Part shown: positions 33,899-43,552 of the stretch, piece by piece | Numbering within the stretch: the stretch's first letter is position 1 | Layout: every line of letters begins with the position of its first letter | NCBI RefSeq assembly: GCF_014650695.1 | Contig: NZ_BMVL01000004.1 | Span: 513,013-577,012 of the forward strand | DNA: 64,000 bases | Direction: 5' to 3' | Source: Streptomyces avidinii | Lineage (GTDB): Bacteria; Actinomycetota; Actinomycetes; Streptomycetales; Streptomycetaceae | Notes under the pieces: model-generated | The model's input: only the letters and a program-made list of their open reading frames with translations | Told to the model about the DNA's origin: nothing | Database searches by the model: none | Program-made: the position numbers and the translations under genes

Positions 33899-36394
33899 GT
33901 GACGACGTCCATCGAATGCAGGATCGCCGAGGAGCTCGGCGTACGGGAGCGGCAGGTCAAGGCCGCCGTCGAGCTGCTCGACGGCGGCTCCACCGTGCCG
34001 TTCATCGCGCGCTACCGCAAGGAAGCGACCGAGATGCTCGACGACGCCCAGCTGCGCACCCTTGAGGAGCGGCTGCGGTATCTGCGCGAGTTGGAGGACC
34101 GCCGCGCGGCGGTCCTGGACTCCGTACGGGAGCAGGGCAAGCTCACCGACGAGCTGGCGGCGCGGATCGCCGCGGCCGACACCAAGGCCCGGCTGGAGGA
34201 CATCTACCTGCCCTTCAAGCCCAAGCGGCGCACCAAGGCGCAGATCGCCCGCGAGGCCGGTCTGGAGCCGCTCGCCGAGGGCCTGCTGGCCGACCCGTCG
34301 GTGGAACCGGCCGCCGCAGCGGCCGCGTTCGTCGACGCCGACAAGGGCGTAGCCGACCCGGCGGCCGCGCTGGAGGGCGCCCGGGCCATCCTCACCGAGC
34401 GGTTCGGCGAGGACGCCGACCTGATCGGCGAACTGCGCGAGCGCATGTGGGGCCGCGGCCGCCTCGCGGCGAAGGTCCGCGAGGGCAAGGAGGAGGCGGG
34501 CGCCAAGTTCGCCGACTACTTCGACTTCGCCGAGCCGTTCACCGCGCTGCCCTCGCACCGCGTCCTCGCCATGCTGCGCGGCGAGAAGGAGGACGTCCTC
34601 GACCTCACCCTGGAGCCGGAGGTCCGCGAGGACGCCGCGGAGCCCGGCCCGTCCACGTACGAGGGCATGATCGCCCGCCGCTTCGGGGTGAACGATCGCG
34701 GCCGCCCCGGCGACAAGTGGCTGGGCGACACGGTCCGCTGGGCCTGGCGTACGAAGATCCAGGTGCACCTCGGCATCGATCTGCGGATGCGGCTGCGCCA
34801 GGCCGCCGAGGACGAGGCCGTACGGGTCTTCGCCTCCAACCTGCGCGACCTGCTGCTCGCGGCGCCCGCCGGCACCCGGGCGACGCTCGGCCTGGACCCG
34901 GGATTCCGTACCGGGGTGAAGGTCGCCGTCGTCGACGCGACCGGCAAGGTCGTGGCCACGGACGTGATCTACCCGCACGTGCCCGCCAACAAGTGGGACG
35001 AGTCCCTCGCCAAGCTCGCCCGCCTGGCGAAGGAGCACGCCGTCGAGCTGGTCGCCATCGGGAACGGCACGGCCTCCCGCGAGACCGACAAGCTGGCCGG
35101 GGACCTCATCACGCGCCACCCGGAGCTGAAGCTCACCAAGGTGATGGTCTCCGAGGCGGGCGCCTCCGTGTACTCGGCCTCCGCCTTCGCCTCGCAGGAA
35201 CTGCCGGACATGGACGTGTCGCTGCGCGGCGCGGTCTCCATCGCCCGCCGCCTGCAGGATCCGCTCGCCGAACTGGTCAAGATCGACCCGAAGTCGATCG
35301 GCGTCGGCCAGTACCAGCACGACCTGTCCGAGGTGAAGCTCTCGCGCTCGCTCGACGCGGTCGTCGAGGACTGCGTGAACGGCGTCGGCGTGGACGTGAA
35401 CACCGCCTCCGCGCCGCTGCTCTCGCGGGTGTCGGGCATCAGCGGAGGCCTCGCCGAGAACATCGTGGCGCACCGCGACGCGAACGGCCCCTTCCGCAGC
35501 CGCAAGGGGCTCAAGGACGTGGCCCGGCTCGGCCCGAAGGCGTACGAGCAGTGCGCGGGCTTCCTGCGGATCCGCGGCGGGGACGACCCGCTGGACTTCT
35601 CCAGCGTGCACCCCGAGGCCTACCCGGTGGTCCGGGGCATGGCCAAGACGGCGGGCAGCGAGGTGGCGGCGCTGATCGGCAACGGCGACGTACTGCGCTC
35701 GCTGCGGCCGGAGCAGTTCGTCACGGAGGCCTTCGGTCTGCCGACCGTAACGGACATCCTGCGCGAGCTGGAGAAGCCGGGCCGCGACCCGCGTCCCGCC
35801 TTCAAGACGGCCACCTTCAAGGAGGGCGTGGAGAAGATCGGCGACCTGGCCCCCGGGATGATCCTGGAGGGAGTGGTCACCAATGTGGCCGCCTTCGGCG
35901 CCTTCATCGACATCGGCGTCCATCAGGACGGTCTGGCGCACGTCTCGGCGCTGTCGAAGAACTTCGTCAAGGACCCCCGGGACGTGGTCAAGCCGGGCGA
36001 CATCGTCCGCGTGAAGGTCATGGACGTGGACATCCCGCGCAAGCGGATCTCGCTGACCCTGCGCCTGGAGGACGAGGCGGGGGCCGAGCGCGGCGCGGGC
36101 GCGCCCCGCCAGCGCGAGGACCGGCGGGGCGGCGGCAGCGGTGGCGGCAACGGCCGTCCTCCGCAGCAGCGCGCCGGCGCCGGCGGCCGCGAGGGCGGCC
36201 GGAACCAGGGCCGGAACCAGGGCCGGGGCCAGGGCCAGGGCCAGGGCCAGAACGACCGTGGCCAGGGCGGCGGCCAGGGCCGGCGCCAGGGCGGCGGCAG
36301 CAGCAGTGCCCCCGCTCCCGCCAACAGCGCGATGGCCGACGCCCTGCGGCGTGCGGGCCTCACCGCCGCCCCCGAGGAGCGCCGCAAGCGGTAG
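33899..36394 (+). CDS. tex: RNA-binding transcription accessory protein Tex
   Basis: This 831-residue Tex homologue has the N-terminal Tex helical region ([20 protein letters not shown]). The central YqgF/RNase H-like domain shows [20 protein letters not shown]. Helix-hairpin-helix motifs follow, and an S1 RNA-binding domain ([20 protein letters not shown]) lies at about 645-720. The last 100 residues are a low-complexity tail rich in Gly, Arg and Gln with repeated NQGR and GQGQ units, longer than in most Tex proteins. The ending [10 protein letters not shown] is conserved. It probably acts in RNA metabolism. GTG start. Confidence 0.95.
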   Translation: MTTSIECRIAEELGVRERQVKAAVELLDGGSTVPFIARYRKEATEMLDDAQLRTLEERLRYLRELEDRRAAVLDSVREQGKLTDELAARIAAADTKARLEDIYLPFKPKRRTKAQIAREAGLEPLAEGLLADPSVEPAAAAAAFVDADKGVADPAAALEGARAILTERFGEDADLIGELRERMWGRGRLAAKVREGKEEAGAKFADYFDFAEPFTALPSHRVLAMLRGEKEDVLDLTLEPEVREDAAEPGPSTYEGMIARRFGVNDRGRPGDKWLGDTVRWAWRTKIQVHLGIDLRMRLRQAAEDEAVRVFASNLRDLLLAAPAGTRATLGLDPGFRTGVKVAVVDATGKVVATDVIYPHVPANKWDESLAKLARLAKEHAVELVAIGNGTASRETDKLAGDLITRHPELKLTKVMVSEAGASVYSASAFASQELPDMDVSLRGAVSIARRLQDPLAELVKIDPKSIGVGQYQHDLSEVKLSRSLDAVVEDCVNGVGVDVNTASAPLLSRVSGISGGLAENIVAHRDANGPFRSRKGLKDVARLGPKAYEQCAGFLRIRGGDDPLDFSSVHPEAYPVVRGMAKTAGSEVAALIGNGDVLRSLRPEQFVTEAFGLPTVTDILRELEKPGRDPRPAFKTATFKEGVEKIGDLAPGMILEGVVTNVAAFGAFIDIGVHQDGLAHVSALSKNFVKDPRDVVKPGDIVRVKVMDVDIPRKRISLTLRLEDEAGAERGAGAPRQREDRRGGGSGGGNGRPPQQRAGAGGREGGRNQGRNQGRGQGQGQGQNDRGQGGGQGRRQGGGSSSAPAPANSAMADALRRAGLTAAPEERRKR

Positions 36395-36696
36395 CAGCGG
36401 TCAAGGGCGTGTTGCAGCCACCCGGCGCGTGAAGATCTTCGTACAGGATGGCCGAATAGCTTCCCCACCTGGGGACTTGCCTTGCCAACTCGCGTACAAG
36501 ATCTGTAGGCATGGTGGAACGCCCGTTCGTCACTCGGCGGACGGGCTTCCGCGTTTTTCCCTCAGGACCCCCCAAGGAACCCCTGGGACCCCTCAGGGCC
36601 GCATTCCCCGAGGCCGCCTCGAAGGCACAGGACGTCATGCCCATGCCCACACACGCCTACCACCGTTGCCCCGGAAAGGGTCCGAAGAGGGATCAC
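36395..36696 (+). other. Leader/promoter region of the ImmA/IrrE operon
   Basis: The peptidase frame is open upstream to 36511 but does not look like protein there. A possible promoter (TTGCCA near 36485 with TGTAGG about 16 bp downstream) precedes it. Pro/Gly-rich direct runs (ACCCC, AACCCC) lie at about 36565-36600. No gene was supported. Confidence 0.35.
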
Positions 36697-37197
36697 ATGC
36701 CCCACCGGCAACTCAGCATTCGCAAAAGGTGCGAGCAGATTCTCGGCCATCTGGATCTGACCCATCCGTTCTCCCTCGACGTCCTGTGCCGACGGATAGC
36801 CGAGCGGCGCGGACGCCCCATCCGGCTCCATCCGCTCCCCAAGGAGGCGGCGGAGTCCGGAGTCTGCGGATTGTGGGTGGGTACGGCCAGCGTCGACTAC
36901 GTCTTCTACGAGGCGCAGACGACGCCGCTGCACCGGGAGCACATCGTCCTCCACGAGCTCGGCCACATCCTCTTCGGCCACCACTCCCTGGAGGGGGAGG
37001 AGACCGACGGGAACGCCCCGGTCGTCCTCGGACGCACCAACTACACCACCCGTCAGGAGCAGGAGGCGGAGATGCTCGCCAGCATGATCCGCATCCGTAC
37101 GGCCAACACCGGGCCCCGCTCCACCGGCAGCGAGCGCGGCACCCTGGCCCGGCTGGAGTCCGCCATGGGGTACGAGCGGGCCAACGATGGCAGCTGA
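36697..37197 (+). CDS. ImmA/IrrE-family metallo-endopeptidase
   Basis: This 166-residue protein has the zinc motif HIVLHELGHILFGHH. ImmA/IrrE peptidases cleave repressors or related switch proteins in response to stress. The ATG at 36697 was chosen because GAGGG lies 6 bases upstream and the conserved start HRQLSIRKRCEQIL begins there. An upstream ATG at 36637 also has a weak ribosome site. It overlaps the next gene by 11 bp. No XRE repressor is encoded next to it, unlike the phage-type ImmA-ImmR pair. Confidence 0.9.
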   Translation: MPHRQLSIRKRCEQILGHLDLTHPFSLDVLCRRIAERRGRPIRLHPLPKEAAESGVCGLWVGTASVDYVFYEAQTTPLHREHIVLHELGHILFGHHSLEGEETDGNAPVVLGRTNYTTRQEQEAEMLASMIRIRTANTGPRSTGSERGTLARLESAMGYERANDGS

Positions 37198-38362
37198 CCT
37201 CACCGCCTTCGGCGACTGGCTCGCCCTCCCCAGCGTGGTGTGCCTGTGGATCGCCGTCCTGCTCCGCGCCCCCGGCGCCCTGCGCTCCCCCCAGCAGCGC
37301 GGCCTGTGGCTGGCCGTCGCCACCGCCGCCGCCGCCATGACGCTCAACCTCCCGGACCTCGTCGCGTACGCGATGGAACGCGGCCAGGGATACGCCCACA
37401 CCATCGGCCTCGTCCGCAACCTGATCGGGGTGCTGTCGGCGGGCGCCGTCCTCTACTTCGTCGCTGCCACCACCCGCGGCCGCCGCCTCCAACTCGCCGC
37501 CTGCACCGCGACCGTGGCCTGGCTCGGCACCCTCCTCGCGCTGGACGCGGCCGCGCCCGGCCACGGAACGCACACCATGCCGCCGGTCGGCGACCCGGTG
37601 CCCTCCCTCGCCTACTGGCTGGTCCTGATCTCCGCGCACGTGGTCGCCAACACCGTCTGCGTGGCCCTGTGCTGGCGCTACAGCCGCCGCACCGAGAGCC
37701 GGGGCCTGGCCGCCGGGCTCCGCCTGTTCGGCCTCGGCACCGCGCTCGCCGGCCTGTTCTGGCTGGCGTACCTGCTCAAGGCACTCTTCGGCAGCACCTG
37801 GGCGATGCCCGCCCTCCCGCTGCTCATGAACCTGCACGGCCTGCTGCGCGCCGCCGCGATCCTCGTGCCCACCCTGTTCACCCTCCGCCGCACGTGCGCC
37901 GACCTCACCACCGCCTGGCGGCTGTGGCCGCTGTGGCGCGACCTGGTCGAGGCGGTCCCGCACGTGGCGCTCAACAAACCGCGCGCCCACCGGGTGATGG
38001 AGCTGCTGTGGCCGCCGGTCCCGCGCAACCTGCTCGTGTACCGCAAGGTCATCGAGACGCGCGACGCCATCCTGATCCTGGGCGAGTACGCGGCCCCGGG
38101 CGCCCTGGACCGGGCCCGCGGCCAGGTCGCGGGCCACGGCATCCCCGAACAGCGGGCCGCCGCCGCCGCGCTGGCCCGCGTACTGCGGGAGGCACGGCAG
38201 GCGAAGCTCGACGGGGCGCCCGGACAGCCGGGCGAGGCCGCCGCGCTCGAACTGCCCGCCGCGATCCACACCTCGCAGGAGGACGGGGACCTGGCGGACG
38301 AGGCCCGATTCCTCGTCGACGTCGCCCAGGCGTACGCCTCGCCCGTCACACCAAGGAAGTGA
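37187..38362 (+). CDS. Seven-TM MAB_1171c-family putative transporter
   Basis: This 391-residue membrane protein has about seven hydrophobic segments in the first 230 residues (for example WLALPSVVCLWIAVLL, LWLAVATAAAAMTLNL, IGVLSAGAVLYFVA, YWLVLISAHVVANTVCVAL). A cytosolic domain follows, with NLLVYRKVIETRDAILILGE. This matches proteins annotated as MAB_1171c-family putative transporters, regularly found beside ImmA/IrrE peptidases in Streptomyces. The transported substrate is unknown. It overlaps the peptidase gene, so a joint sensor/peptidase role is plausible. Confidence 0.8.
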   Translation: MAADLTAFGDWLALPSVVCLWIAVLLRAPGALRSPQQRGLWLAVATAAAAMTLNLPDLVAYAMERGQGYAHTIGLVRNLIGVLSAGAVLYFVAATTRGRRLQLAACTATVAWLGTLLALDAAAPGHGTHTMPPVGDPVPSLAYWLVLISAHVVANTVCVALCWRYSRRTESRGLAAGLRLFGLGTALAGLFWLAYLLKALFGSTWAMPALPLLMNLHGLLRAAAILVPTLFTLRRTCADLTTAWRLWPLWRDLVEAVPHVALNKPRAHRVMELLWPPVPRNLLVYRKVIETRDAILILGEYAAPGALDRARGQVAGHGIPEQRAAAAALARVLREARQAKLDGAPGQPGEAAALELPAAIHTSQEDGDLADEARFLVDVAQAYASPVTPRK

Positions 38363-38369
38363 ACCCGCT

Positions 38370-39212
38370 TTGACGACCGACCGGACCACAGACCGGACCA
38401 CAGACCCGACGACGGACCCGACGACCGCGGCGGCGACCACCGTACTGATCACCGGGGCCAGCGCCGGACTGGGCGCGGCCTTCGCCCGGGGCTTCGCGGC
38501 CAAGGGCTGCGACCTGGTCCTCGTCGCCCGCGACAAGGACCGGCTCGACGCCGTCGCCGCCGAACTGGCCCGGGAGTACGGCGCCGCGTCCGAGGTGCTG
38601 CCCGCCGACCTGCTCGACGCGGCGGACTGCGCCGCCGTCGCCGCACGGCTCGCCGACCCGGCCCGGCCCGTGGACATCCTGGTCAACAACGCGGGCTTCG
38701 GGCTGCCCGCGCACTTCCCGTACAGCCCGGTCGAGGACGAGGAGCGGATGCTCGACCTGCTGGTCAAGGCCCCGCTCCGGCTCACCCACGCCGTGCTGCC
38801 GGGCCTGCGCACCCGCCGTCGGGGCGCCGTCCTCAACGTCTCCTCGGTGGCCGGACTCCTGCCGACCGGGACCTACGGGGCCGCCAAGGCCTGGATCACC
38901 GCCTTCAGCGAGTCGCTGCGGGTGGACATGGCGCCGTACGGGGTCCGGGTGCTGGCGGTGGTCCCCGGCTTCACCCGCACCGAGTTCCAGGAGCGCGCCG
39001 GGATGGACGTCAGCGCGCTGCGCGACGCGGTGTGGCTGGAACCGGAAGCCGTGGTCGCGCAGGCGCTGAAGGACCTTGCCCTGCGCCGCCCGGTCAGCAT
39101 CACCGGCCGCCGCTACCGCGCCTACGCCCTCGCCGCCCGGCACCTGCCGCGCACCTTCGTCGCCCGGAAGATGGCCCGCAGACGCCGGCCCCCGGCGGAC
39201 CGGACGGACTGA
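38370..39212 (+). CDS. Short-chain dehydrogenase/reductase
   Basis: This 280-residue SDR has the cofactor motif LITGASAGLGAAFARGF, then LVNNAGFG, the Ser in NVSSVAGL, and the catalytic YGAAK. The probable TTG start lies 7 bp after the transporter stop. AAGGA is 12 bases away, which is a poor distance. The first 20 residues are Asp-Arg/Pro-Thr-Thr repeats made from 12-bp tandem units (38379-38426). The substrate is unknown. It is likely the last gene of the ImmA/IrrE operon. Confidence 0.9.
   Translation: MTTDRTTDRTTDPTTDPTTAAATTVLITGASAGLGAAFARGFAAKGCDLVLVARDKDRLDAVAAELAREYGAASEVLPADLLDAADCAAVAARLADPARPVDILVNNAGFGLPAHFPYSPVEDEERMLDLLVKAPLRLTHAVLPGLRTRRRGAVLNVSSVAGLLPTGTYGAAKAWITAFSESLRVDMAPYGVRVLAVVPGFTRTEFQERAGMDVSALRDAVWLEPEAVVAQALKDLALRRPVSITGRRYRAYALAARHLPRTFVARKMARRRRPPADRTD
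38379..38426 (+). repeat. Four 12-bp tandem units at the SDR N-terminus
   Basis: Two copies of GACCGGACCACA are followed by GACCCGACGACG and GACCCGACGACC. They encode DRTT twice and DPTT twice. Copy number could vary without breaking the frame. Confidence 0.85.
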
Positions 39213-39246
39213 GTGGTCCCCGGCCCGCGGCCCGGCAGGACACCCC

Positions 39247-40884
39247 CTAGAGCTCGGTGACCTTGCCTCCGGAGACCTCCAGGCGGCGGGTCACATGCAC
39301 CGCGTCCAGCATGCGGCGGTCGTGGGTGACCAGCAGGAGGGTGCCCTCGTAGGCGTCGAGTGCGGCTTCCAGCTGCTCGATCGCCGGGAGATCGAGGTGG
39401 TTGGTGGGCTCGTCCAGGACCAGCAGGTTCACCCCGCGGCCCTGGAGCAGGGCCAGCGCGGCCCGGGTGCGCTCGCCCGGGGAGAGGGTGGCCGCCGGGC
39501 GCAGGACGTGGGCCGCCTTGAGGCCGAACTTGGCCAGCAGGGTGCGGACCTCGGCCGGCTCGGTCTCGGGGACCGCCGCGCAGAAGGCTTCGAGCAGCGG
39601 TTCGTCGCCGAGGAACAGGCCGCGCGCCTGGTCCACCTCGCCGACCAGGACGCCGGAGCCGAGGGTGGCGGAGCCGGAGTCCGGGGTCACCCGGCCCAGC
39701 AGCACGGCGAGGAGGGTGGACTTGCCGGCGCCGTTGGCCCCGGTGATCGCCACCCGGTCCGCCCAGTCGATCTGCAGGCTGGCCGGGCCGAAGGAGAAGT
39801 CCCCGCGCCGGACGGCCGCCTCGCGCAGGGTGGCCACCACCGCGCCGGATCGCGGGGCCGCCGCGATCTCCATGCGCAGCTCCCACTCCTTGCGGGGCTC
39901 GTCCACGACCTCCAGCCGCTCGATCGCGCGCTGCGTCTGGCGGGCCTTGGCGGCCTGCTTCTCGCTCGACTCGCCCCGCAGGTTCTTGCCGATCTTGTCG
40001 TTGTCGGAGGCCTTGCGGCGGGCGTTGCGCACGCCCTTGTCCATCCAGTTGCGCTGCATCTGGGCCCGGCCTTCGAGAGCGGACCTCTTGCCCGCGTACT
40101 CGTCGAACTCCTCGCGGGCGTGGTTGCGGGCGCGCTCGCGCTCCTCCAGGTAGGAGTCGTAGCCGCCGCCGTAGAGGTTGATCTGCTGCTGGGCGAGGTC
40201 GAGTTCGAGGACCTTGGTGACCGTCCGGGTGAGGAACTCGCGGTCGTGGCTGATCACGACCGTGCCGGCTCGCAGCCCCTTGACGAACCGTTCCAGCCGT
40301 TCCAGGCCGTCCAGGTCCAGGTCGTTGGTGGGCTCGTCGAGCAGGAAGACGTCGTAGCGGGACAGGAGGAGCGAGGCCAGGCCGGCGCGGGCCGCCTGGC
40401 CGCCGGAGAGCGCGGTCATCGGCAGGTCGAGCCCGACCGCGAGACCGAGGTCGTCCGCGACCTCCTGGGCCCGCTCGTCGAGGTCGGCGCCGCCGAGGTT
40501 CAGCCACTGGTCCAGCGCGGTCGCGTACGCGTCGTCCGCGCCCGGCGTCCCGTCCACCAGGCCCTGCGTCGCCGCGTCGAGCTCGGCCTGGGCGGCCGCG
40601 ACCCCCGTACGGCGGGCCAGGAACTCCCGGACGGACTCGTCCGGCCGGCGCTCCGGCTCCTGCGGCAGGTGCCCGACGGCGGCGCCGGGCGGGGACAGCC
40701 GCAGCTCCCCGGTCTCGGGGGCGTCCAGCCCGGCGAGCAGCCGCAGCAGGGTGGACTTCCCGGCGCCGTTCACGCCGACGAGGCCGATGACGTCGCCGGG
40801 CGCGACGACGAGGTCGAGATCGGCGAAGAGGGTGCGCTCACCGTGCGCGGCGGTGAGCTTCTTGGCGACGAGGGTTGCAGTCAT
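39247..40884 (-). CDS. ABC-F family ATPase (second copy)
   Basis: This 545-residue duplicated-ATPase protein has no membrane segment. Domain 1 has GVNGAGKST, LSGGQ and VFLLDEPTNDLDLDGLERLE. The linker is charged, with the segment NHAREEFDEYAGKRSALEGR. Domain 2 has GANGAGKST, LSPGE and LLVLDEPTNHLDLPAIE. It differs from the ABC-F gene at 6466 in the second signature (LSPGE) and linker, so the two are separate subfamilies. A translation-factor role is likely. The start appears leaderless. Confidence 0.93.
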   Translation of the reverse strand: MTATLVAKKLTAAHGERTLFADLDLVVAPGDVIGLVGVNGAGKSTLLRLLAGLDAPETGELRLSPPGAAVGHLPQEPERRPDESVREFLARRTGVAAAQAELDAATQGLVDGTPGADDAYATALDQWLNLGGADLDERAQEVADDLGLAVGLDLPMTALSGGQAARAGLASLLLSRYDVFLLDEPTNDLDLDGLERLERFVKGLRAGTVVISHDREFLTRTVTKVLELDLAQQQINLYGGGYDSYLEERERARNHAREEFDEYAGKRSALEGRAQMQRNWMDKGVRNARRKASDNDKIGKNLRGESSEKQAAKARQTQRAIERLEVVDEPRKEWELRMEIAAAPRSGAVVATLREAAVRRGDFSFGPASLQIDWADRVAITGANGAGKSTLLAVLLGRVTPDSGSATLGSGVLVGEVDQARGLFLGDEPLLEAFCAAVPETEPAEVRTLLAKFGLKAAHVLRPAATLSPGERTRAALALLQGRGVNLLVLDEPTNHLDLPAIEQLEAALDAYEGTLLLVTHDRRMLDAVHVTRRLEVSGGKVTEL

Positions 40885-40893
40885 GATGGGCCG

Positions 40894-40899
40894 ATCCTA
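40894..40899 (-). promoter_or_regulatory. -10 element TAGGAT for the second ABC-F gene
   Basis: On the minus strand TAGGAT ends 9 bases before the ATG at 40884. This leaves at most a two- or three-base leader. Confidence 0.45.
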
Positions 40900-40984
40900 T
40901 CCGCGCGCGGACAGGGCCCCGCGTGGCCGGATAGGTGGGAAGCCCGTCATTGCGGCCACCGCGGCGGCGGAACACCATGAAGCC

Positions 40985-41956
40985 ATGGGGTCATCGCCGC
41001 GCAACGTGCTCGTCCTCCTCTACGACGGGGTCCAGAGTCTGGACGTGACCGGGCCGGTGGAGGTCTTCGCCGCGCTCGCCCGCTTTCCGGGGCGGGCCGG
41101 GTACGCGATCCGGACGGTCGCTCCCGCAGGAGCGCCCGTCCGCACCGGCAGCGGGCTGACGCTGGTGCCGGACGGGGATCTGGAGAGCGCCCGGCCGGGA
41201 CCGGGGACCACGGTGCTCGTGCCCGGGGGACGGTTCACGGCGGATTTCGAGCCCAGGCTGACCGACTGGCTCCGCACCCACGGGGGTGGCGCGGAGCGGC
41301 TGGTCTCGGTGTGCACGGGAGGTCTGCTGCTGGCCGAGGCGGGGCTGCTGGACGGGCGGCGGGCGACGACGCACTGGTACGCCTGCGAGCGCATGGCGCG
41401 GGACTACCCGGCCGTCGCCGTCGAGCCGGACCCGATCTACGTACGGGACGGGCCGGTGGCCACCTCGGCCGGGGTCACGGCGGGGATCGACCTCGCCCTG
41501 GCGCTGGTGGAGGAGGACCACGGGCAGGACGTCGCCCTGACGATCGCCCGGCACCTGGTGGTGTTCCTGCGCCGGCCCGGCAACCAGGCGCAGTTCAGCG
41601 CGCAACTGGCCGCCCAGACCGCCCGGCGGGACCCGCTGCGGGACGTGCAGCAGTGGATCACCGAGCACCCGGGGGAGAACCTGGGCGTCGAGCACCTCGC
41701 CGCCCGGGCCCGGCTGTCGCCGCGGCACTTCGCCCGGGCCTTCCGGGCGGAGACCGGGGTCACGCCCGGCAGGTACGTCGAACGGGTCCGGGTGGACCAC
41801 GCGCGGCGGCTGCTGGAGGAGAGCGGGGAAGGGATCGCACAGATCGCCCGGGCCTGCGGGTACGGGAACCCGGAGGCGCTGCGCCGGGCCTTCGTGCGGA
41901 CCCTCGGCCAGCCGCCCGCCGAGTACCGCCGCCGTTTCGGCACGTCCCTCCCCTGA
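40985..41956 (+). CDS. GlxA-family regulator: DJ-1/PfpI domain plus AraC helix-turn-helix
   Basis: This 323-residue protein has an N-terminal DJ-1/PfpI-like domain (VLLYDGVQSLDVTGPVEVFA) with the nucleophile-elbow Cys in VSVCTGGLLLAEAGLLDGRR. From about residue 225 there is an AraC-type double helix-turn-helix (LGVEHLAARARLSPRHFARA, then IAQIARACGYGNPEALRRAF). GlxA-type proteins regulate amino-acid or sugar metabolism genes. The neighbouring stand-alone DJ-1/PfpI protein (42049) is a plausible target or partner. Confidence 0.92.
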   Translation: MGSSPRNVLVLLYDGVQSLDVTGPVEVFAALARFPGRAGYAIRTVAPAGAPVRTGSGLTLVPDGDLESARPGPGTTVLVPGGRFTADFEPRLTDWLRTHGGGAERLVSVCTGGLLLAEAGLLDGRRATTHWYACERMARDYPAVAVEPDPIYVRDGPVATSAGVTAGIDLALALVEEDHGQDVALTIARHLVVFLRRPGNQAQFSAQLAAQTARRDPLRDVQQWITEHPGENLGVEHLAARARLSPRHFARAFRAETGVTPGRYVERVRVDHARRLLEESGEGIAQIARACGYGNPEALRRAFVRTLGQPPAEYRRRFGTSLP

Positions 41957-42048
41957 GGGCCGGCCCCGGCGCCAGGAGAAGCGCCAGGAGAAGAATGAAC
42001 CGCCCCCAGCGGGCGGAGCCGTGTTCCGACCATCGCTCCGGAGGAGCC

Positions 42049-42678
42049 ATGCAGATCGCCGTACTTCTCTACGACCACTTCACCGCCCTCGACGCCGTGG
42101 GGCCCTTCGACACCCTCGGCCGGCTGCCCGACGCCGAGGTCGTCTTCGTCTCCGAGCGGCCGGGGCCCGTACGGACCGACAACGGGGCGCTCGCGCTCGT
42201 CACGGACAAGGGGCTCGACGAGGTCACCCGGCCCGACATCGTCATCGTTCCCGGTGGGCCGCATCCCGAGCGGGAGATGGCCAATCCCGTGGTCCTGGAC
42301 TGGCTGCGCACGGTCGACGCCACGACCACCTGGACGACCTCGGTGTGCACCGGATCCCTGCTGCTGGCCGCCGCGGGGCTGCTCGACGGCCGGCGGGCCA
42401 CCAGCCACTGGCTGTACCTGGACCGGCTCGCGAAGCTCGGCGTCGAGCCGACCGGCGAGCGCGTGGTGTTCGACGGCAAGTACGTGACCGCCGCGGGGGT
42501 GTCCTCCGGGATCGACATGGGGCTCACCCTGCTCGGCCGGATCGCAGGCGACGACTTCGCCCGGGCCGTGCAGCTGATGACCGAGTACGACCCCCAGCCG
42601 CCGTACGACGCGGGCTCGCCCGACAAGGCCCCGGCCGCTCTCGTCGAGATGCTGCGGGGGAACGGGACGCCCGGCTGA
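42049..42678 (+). CDS. DJ-1/PfpI-family protein (isonitrile hydratase-like)
   Basis: This 209-residue DJ-1/PfpI protein starts MQIAVLLYDHFTALDAVGPF. It has the elbow Cys in TSVCTGSLLLAAAGLLDGRR and the conserved ATSHWLYLDRLAKLG. The pattern resembles isonitrile hydratase and related enzymes. The ATG follows GGAGGAG. It lies 92 bp behind the GlxA-type regulator and is clearly related to its N-terminal domain, so gene duplication is likely. Confidence 0.9.
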   Translation: MQIAVLLYDHFTALDAVGPFDTLGRLPDAEVVFVSERPGPVRTDNGALALVTDKGLDEVTRPDIVIVPGGPHPEREMANPVVLDWLRTVDATTTWTTSVCTGSLLLAAAGLLDGRRATSHWLYLDRLAKLGVEPTGERVVFDGKYVTAAGVSSGIDMGLTLLGRIAGDDFARAVQLMTEYDPQPPYDAGSPDKAPAALVEMLRGNGTPG

Positions 42679-42688
42679 CGGCCGGCCG

Positions 42689-43477
42689 TCACGGGGTCCA
42701 CGTGAAGCGCGGGGCCCGGCGTTCCAGGAACGCGGCGACCCCCTCCGCGGTGTCCTCGCTCCCGGCGGCCCGGTCCGCCCAGTACGCGTCCCGGTCGGTC
42801 CGGCCGTCGGCGAACTCCTTGGCCGCCGCCTGCGTCAGCTGCGAGCGCGAAGCCAGGATCCGGGTGAACTCGGCGACCCGCTTGTCCAGTTGGCCGGCCG
42901 GCAGCAGCTCGTTCAGGAACCCGGCGCGCAGCGCCGTCTCCGCGCCGATCAGCTCGGCGGAGAAGAGGAGGTACTTGGCCCACGCCGGGCCGACCAGGCC
43001 CGCCAGCCGGCGGGTGGAGGACGCGGGGTAGACGATGCCCAGCCTGGACGGGGTCACTCCGAAGGAGGCGCCCTCCTCGGCGAAGCGGAGGTCGCAGGCC
43101 GCCGCCAGCTGGCTGCCGCCGCCCACGCAGAAGCCGCGGACCGCCGCGAGCGTCGGCTTCGGGAAGGCGGCCAGGGCCTCCTCGGCCGCCACGGCGAGTT
43201 CCCGCGGGTCATCGGCCCCGGAGTCCCCGGCGTTGCCGGTGTTCCCGGTGCCCCTGGTCAGGGAGGAGATGTCGGCGCCCGCGCAGAAGGTCGCTCCGGC
43301 CCCGGTCAGCACGAGCGTCCGTACCGCAGGGTCGTCCGCCAGGCCGGCCAGCAGCTCCGGGAGCGCCCGCCACATGGCGGCGGTCATCGCGTTGCGCTTC
43401 GCGGGGTGCGAGATGACGACGGTGGCCACCCCGTCGGCGACCGTGTGCAGGAGGGTTGCGTCCTGGGCTGCGTCCAT
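42689..43477 (-). CDS. Enoyl-CoA hydratase/isomerase family protein
   Basis: This 262-residue crotonase-fold enzyme has oxyanion-hole segments GATFCAGADISSL and RGFCVGGGSQLAAACDLRFA. FGVTPSRLGIVYPASSTRRL follows. A short insertion (RGTGNTGNAGDSGADD) separates the first motif from the rest. The ATG at 43477 was chosen because a -10 element lies 7 bases upstream; an earlier start at 43504 would precede the promoter. The substrate is unknown. Confidence 0.92.
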   Translation of the reverse strand: MDAAQDATLLHTVADGVATVVISHPAKRNAMTAAMWRALPELLAGLADDPAVRTLVLTGAGATFCAGADISSLTRGTGNTGNAGDSGADDPRELAVAAEEALAAFPKPTLAAVRGFCVGGGSQLAAACDLRFAEEGASFGVTPSRLGIVYPASSTRRLAGLVGPAWAKYLLFSAELIGAETALRAGFLNELLPAGQLDKRVAEFTRILASRSQLTQAAAKEFADGRTDRDAYWADRAAGSEDTAEGVAAFLERRAPRFTWTP

Positions 43478-43484
43478 GCGCCGG

Positions 43485-43490
43485 ATGCTA
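43485..43490 (-). promoter_or_regulatory. -10 element TAGCAT for leaderless enoyl-CoA hydratase mRNA
   Basis: On the minus strand TAGCAT ends 7 bases before the ATG at 43477, placing transcription start at or next to the start codon. Confidence 0.5.
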
Positions 43491-43552
43491 TCCCGGGCGG
43501 TCATACCTATGATCAAGGGAGTCCGTCGGGGGTGCGAGGAGGTGGCACGTCC

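Noticed and set aside
33623..35941. 772-codon minus-strand frame opposite tex
   Set aside because: Shadow of tex, with no ribosome site or domain. The tex frame has clear motifs.
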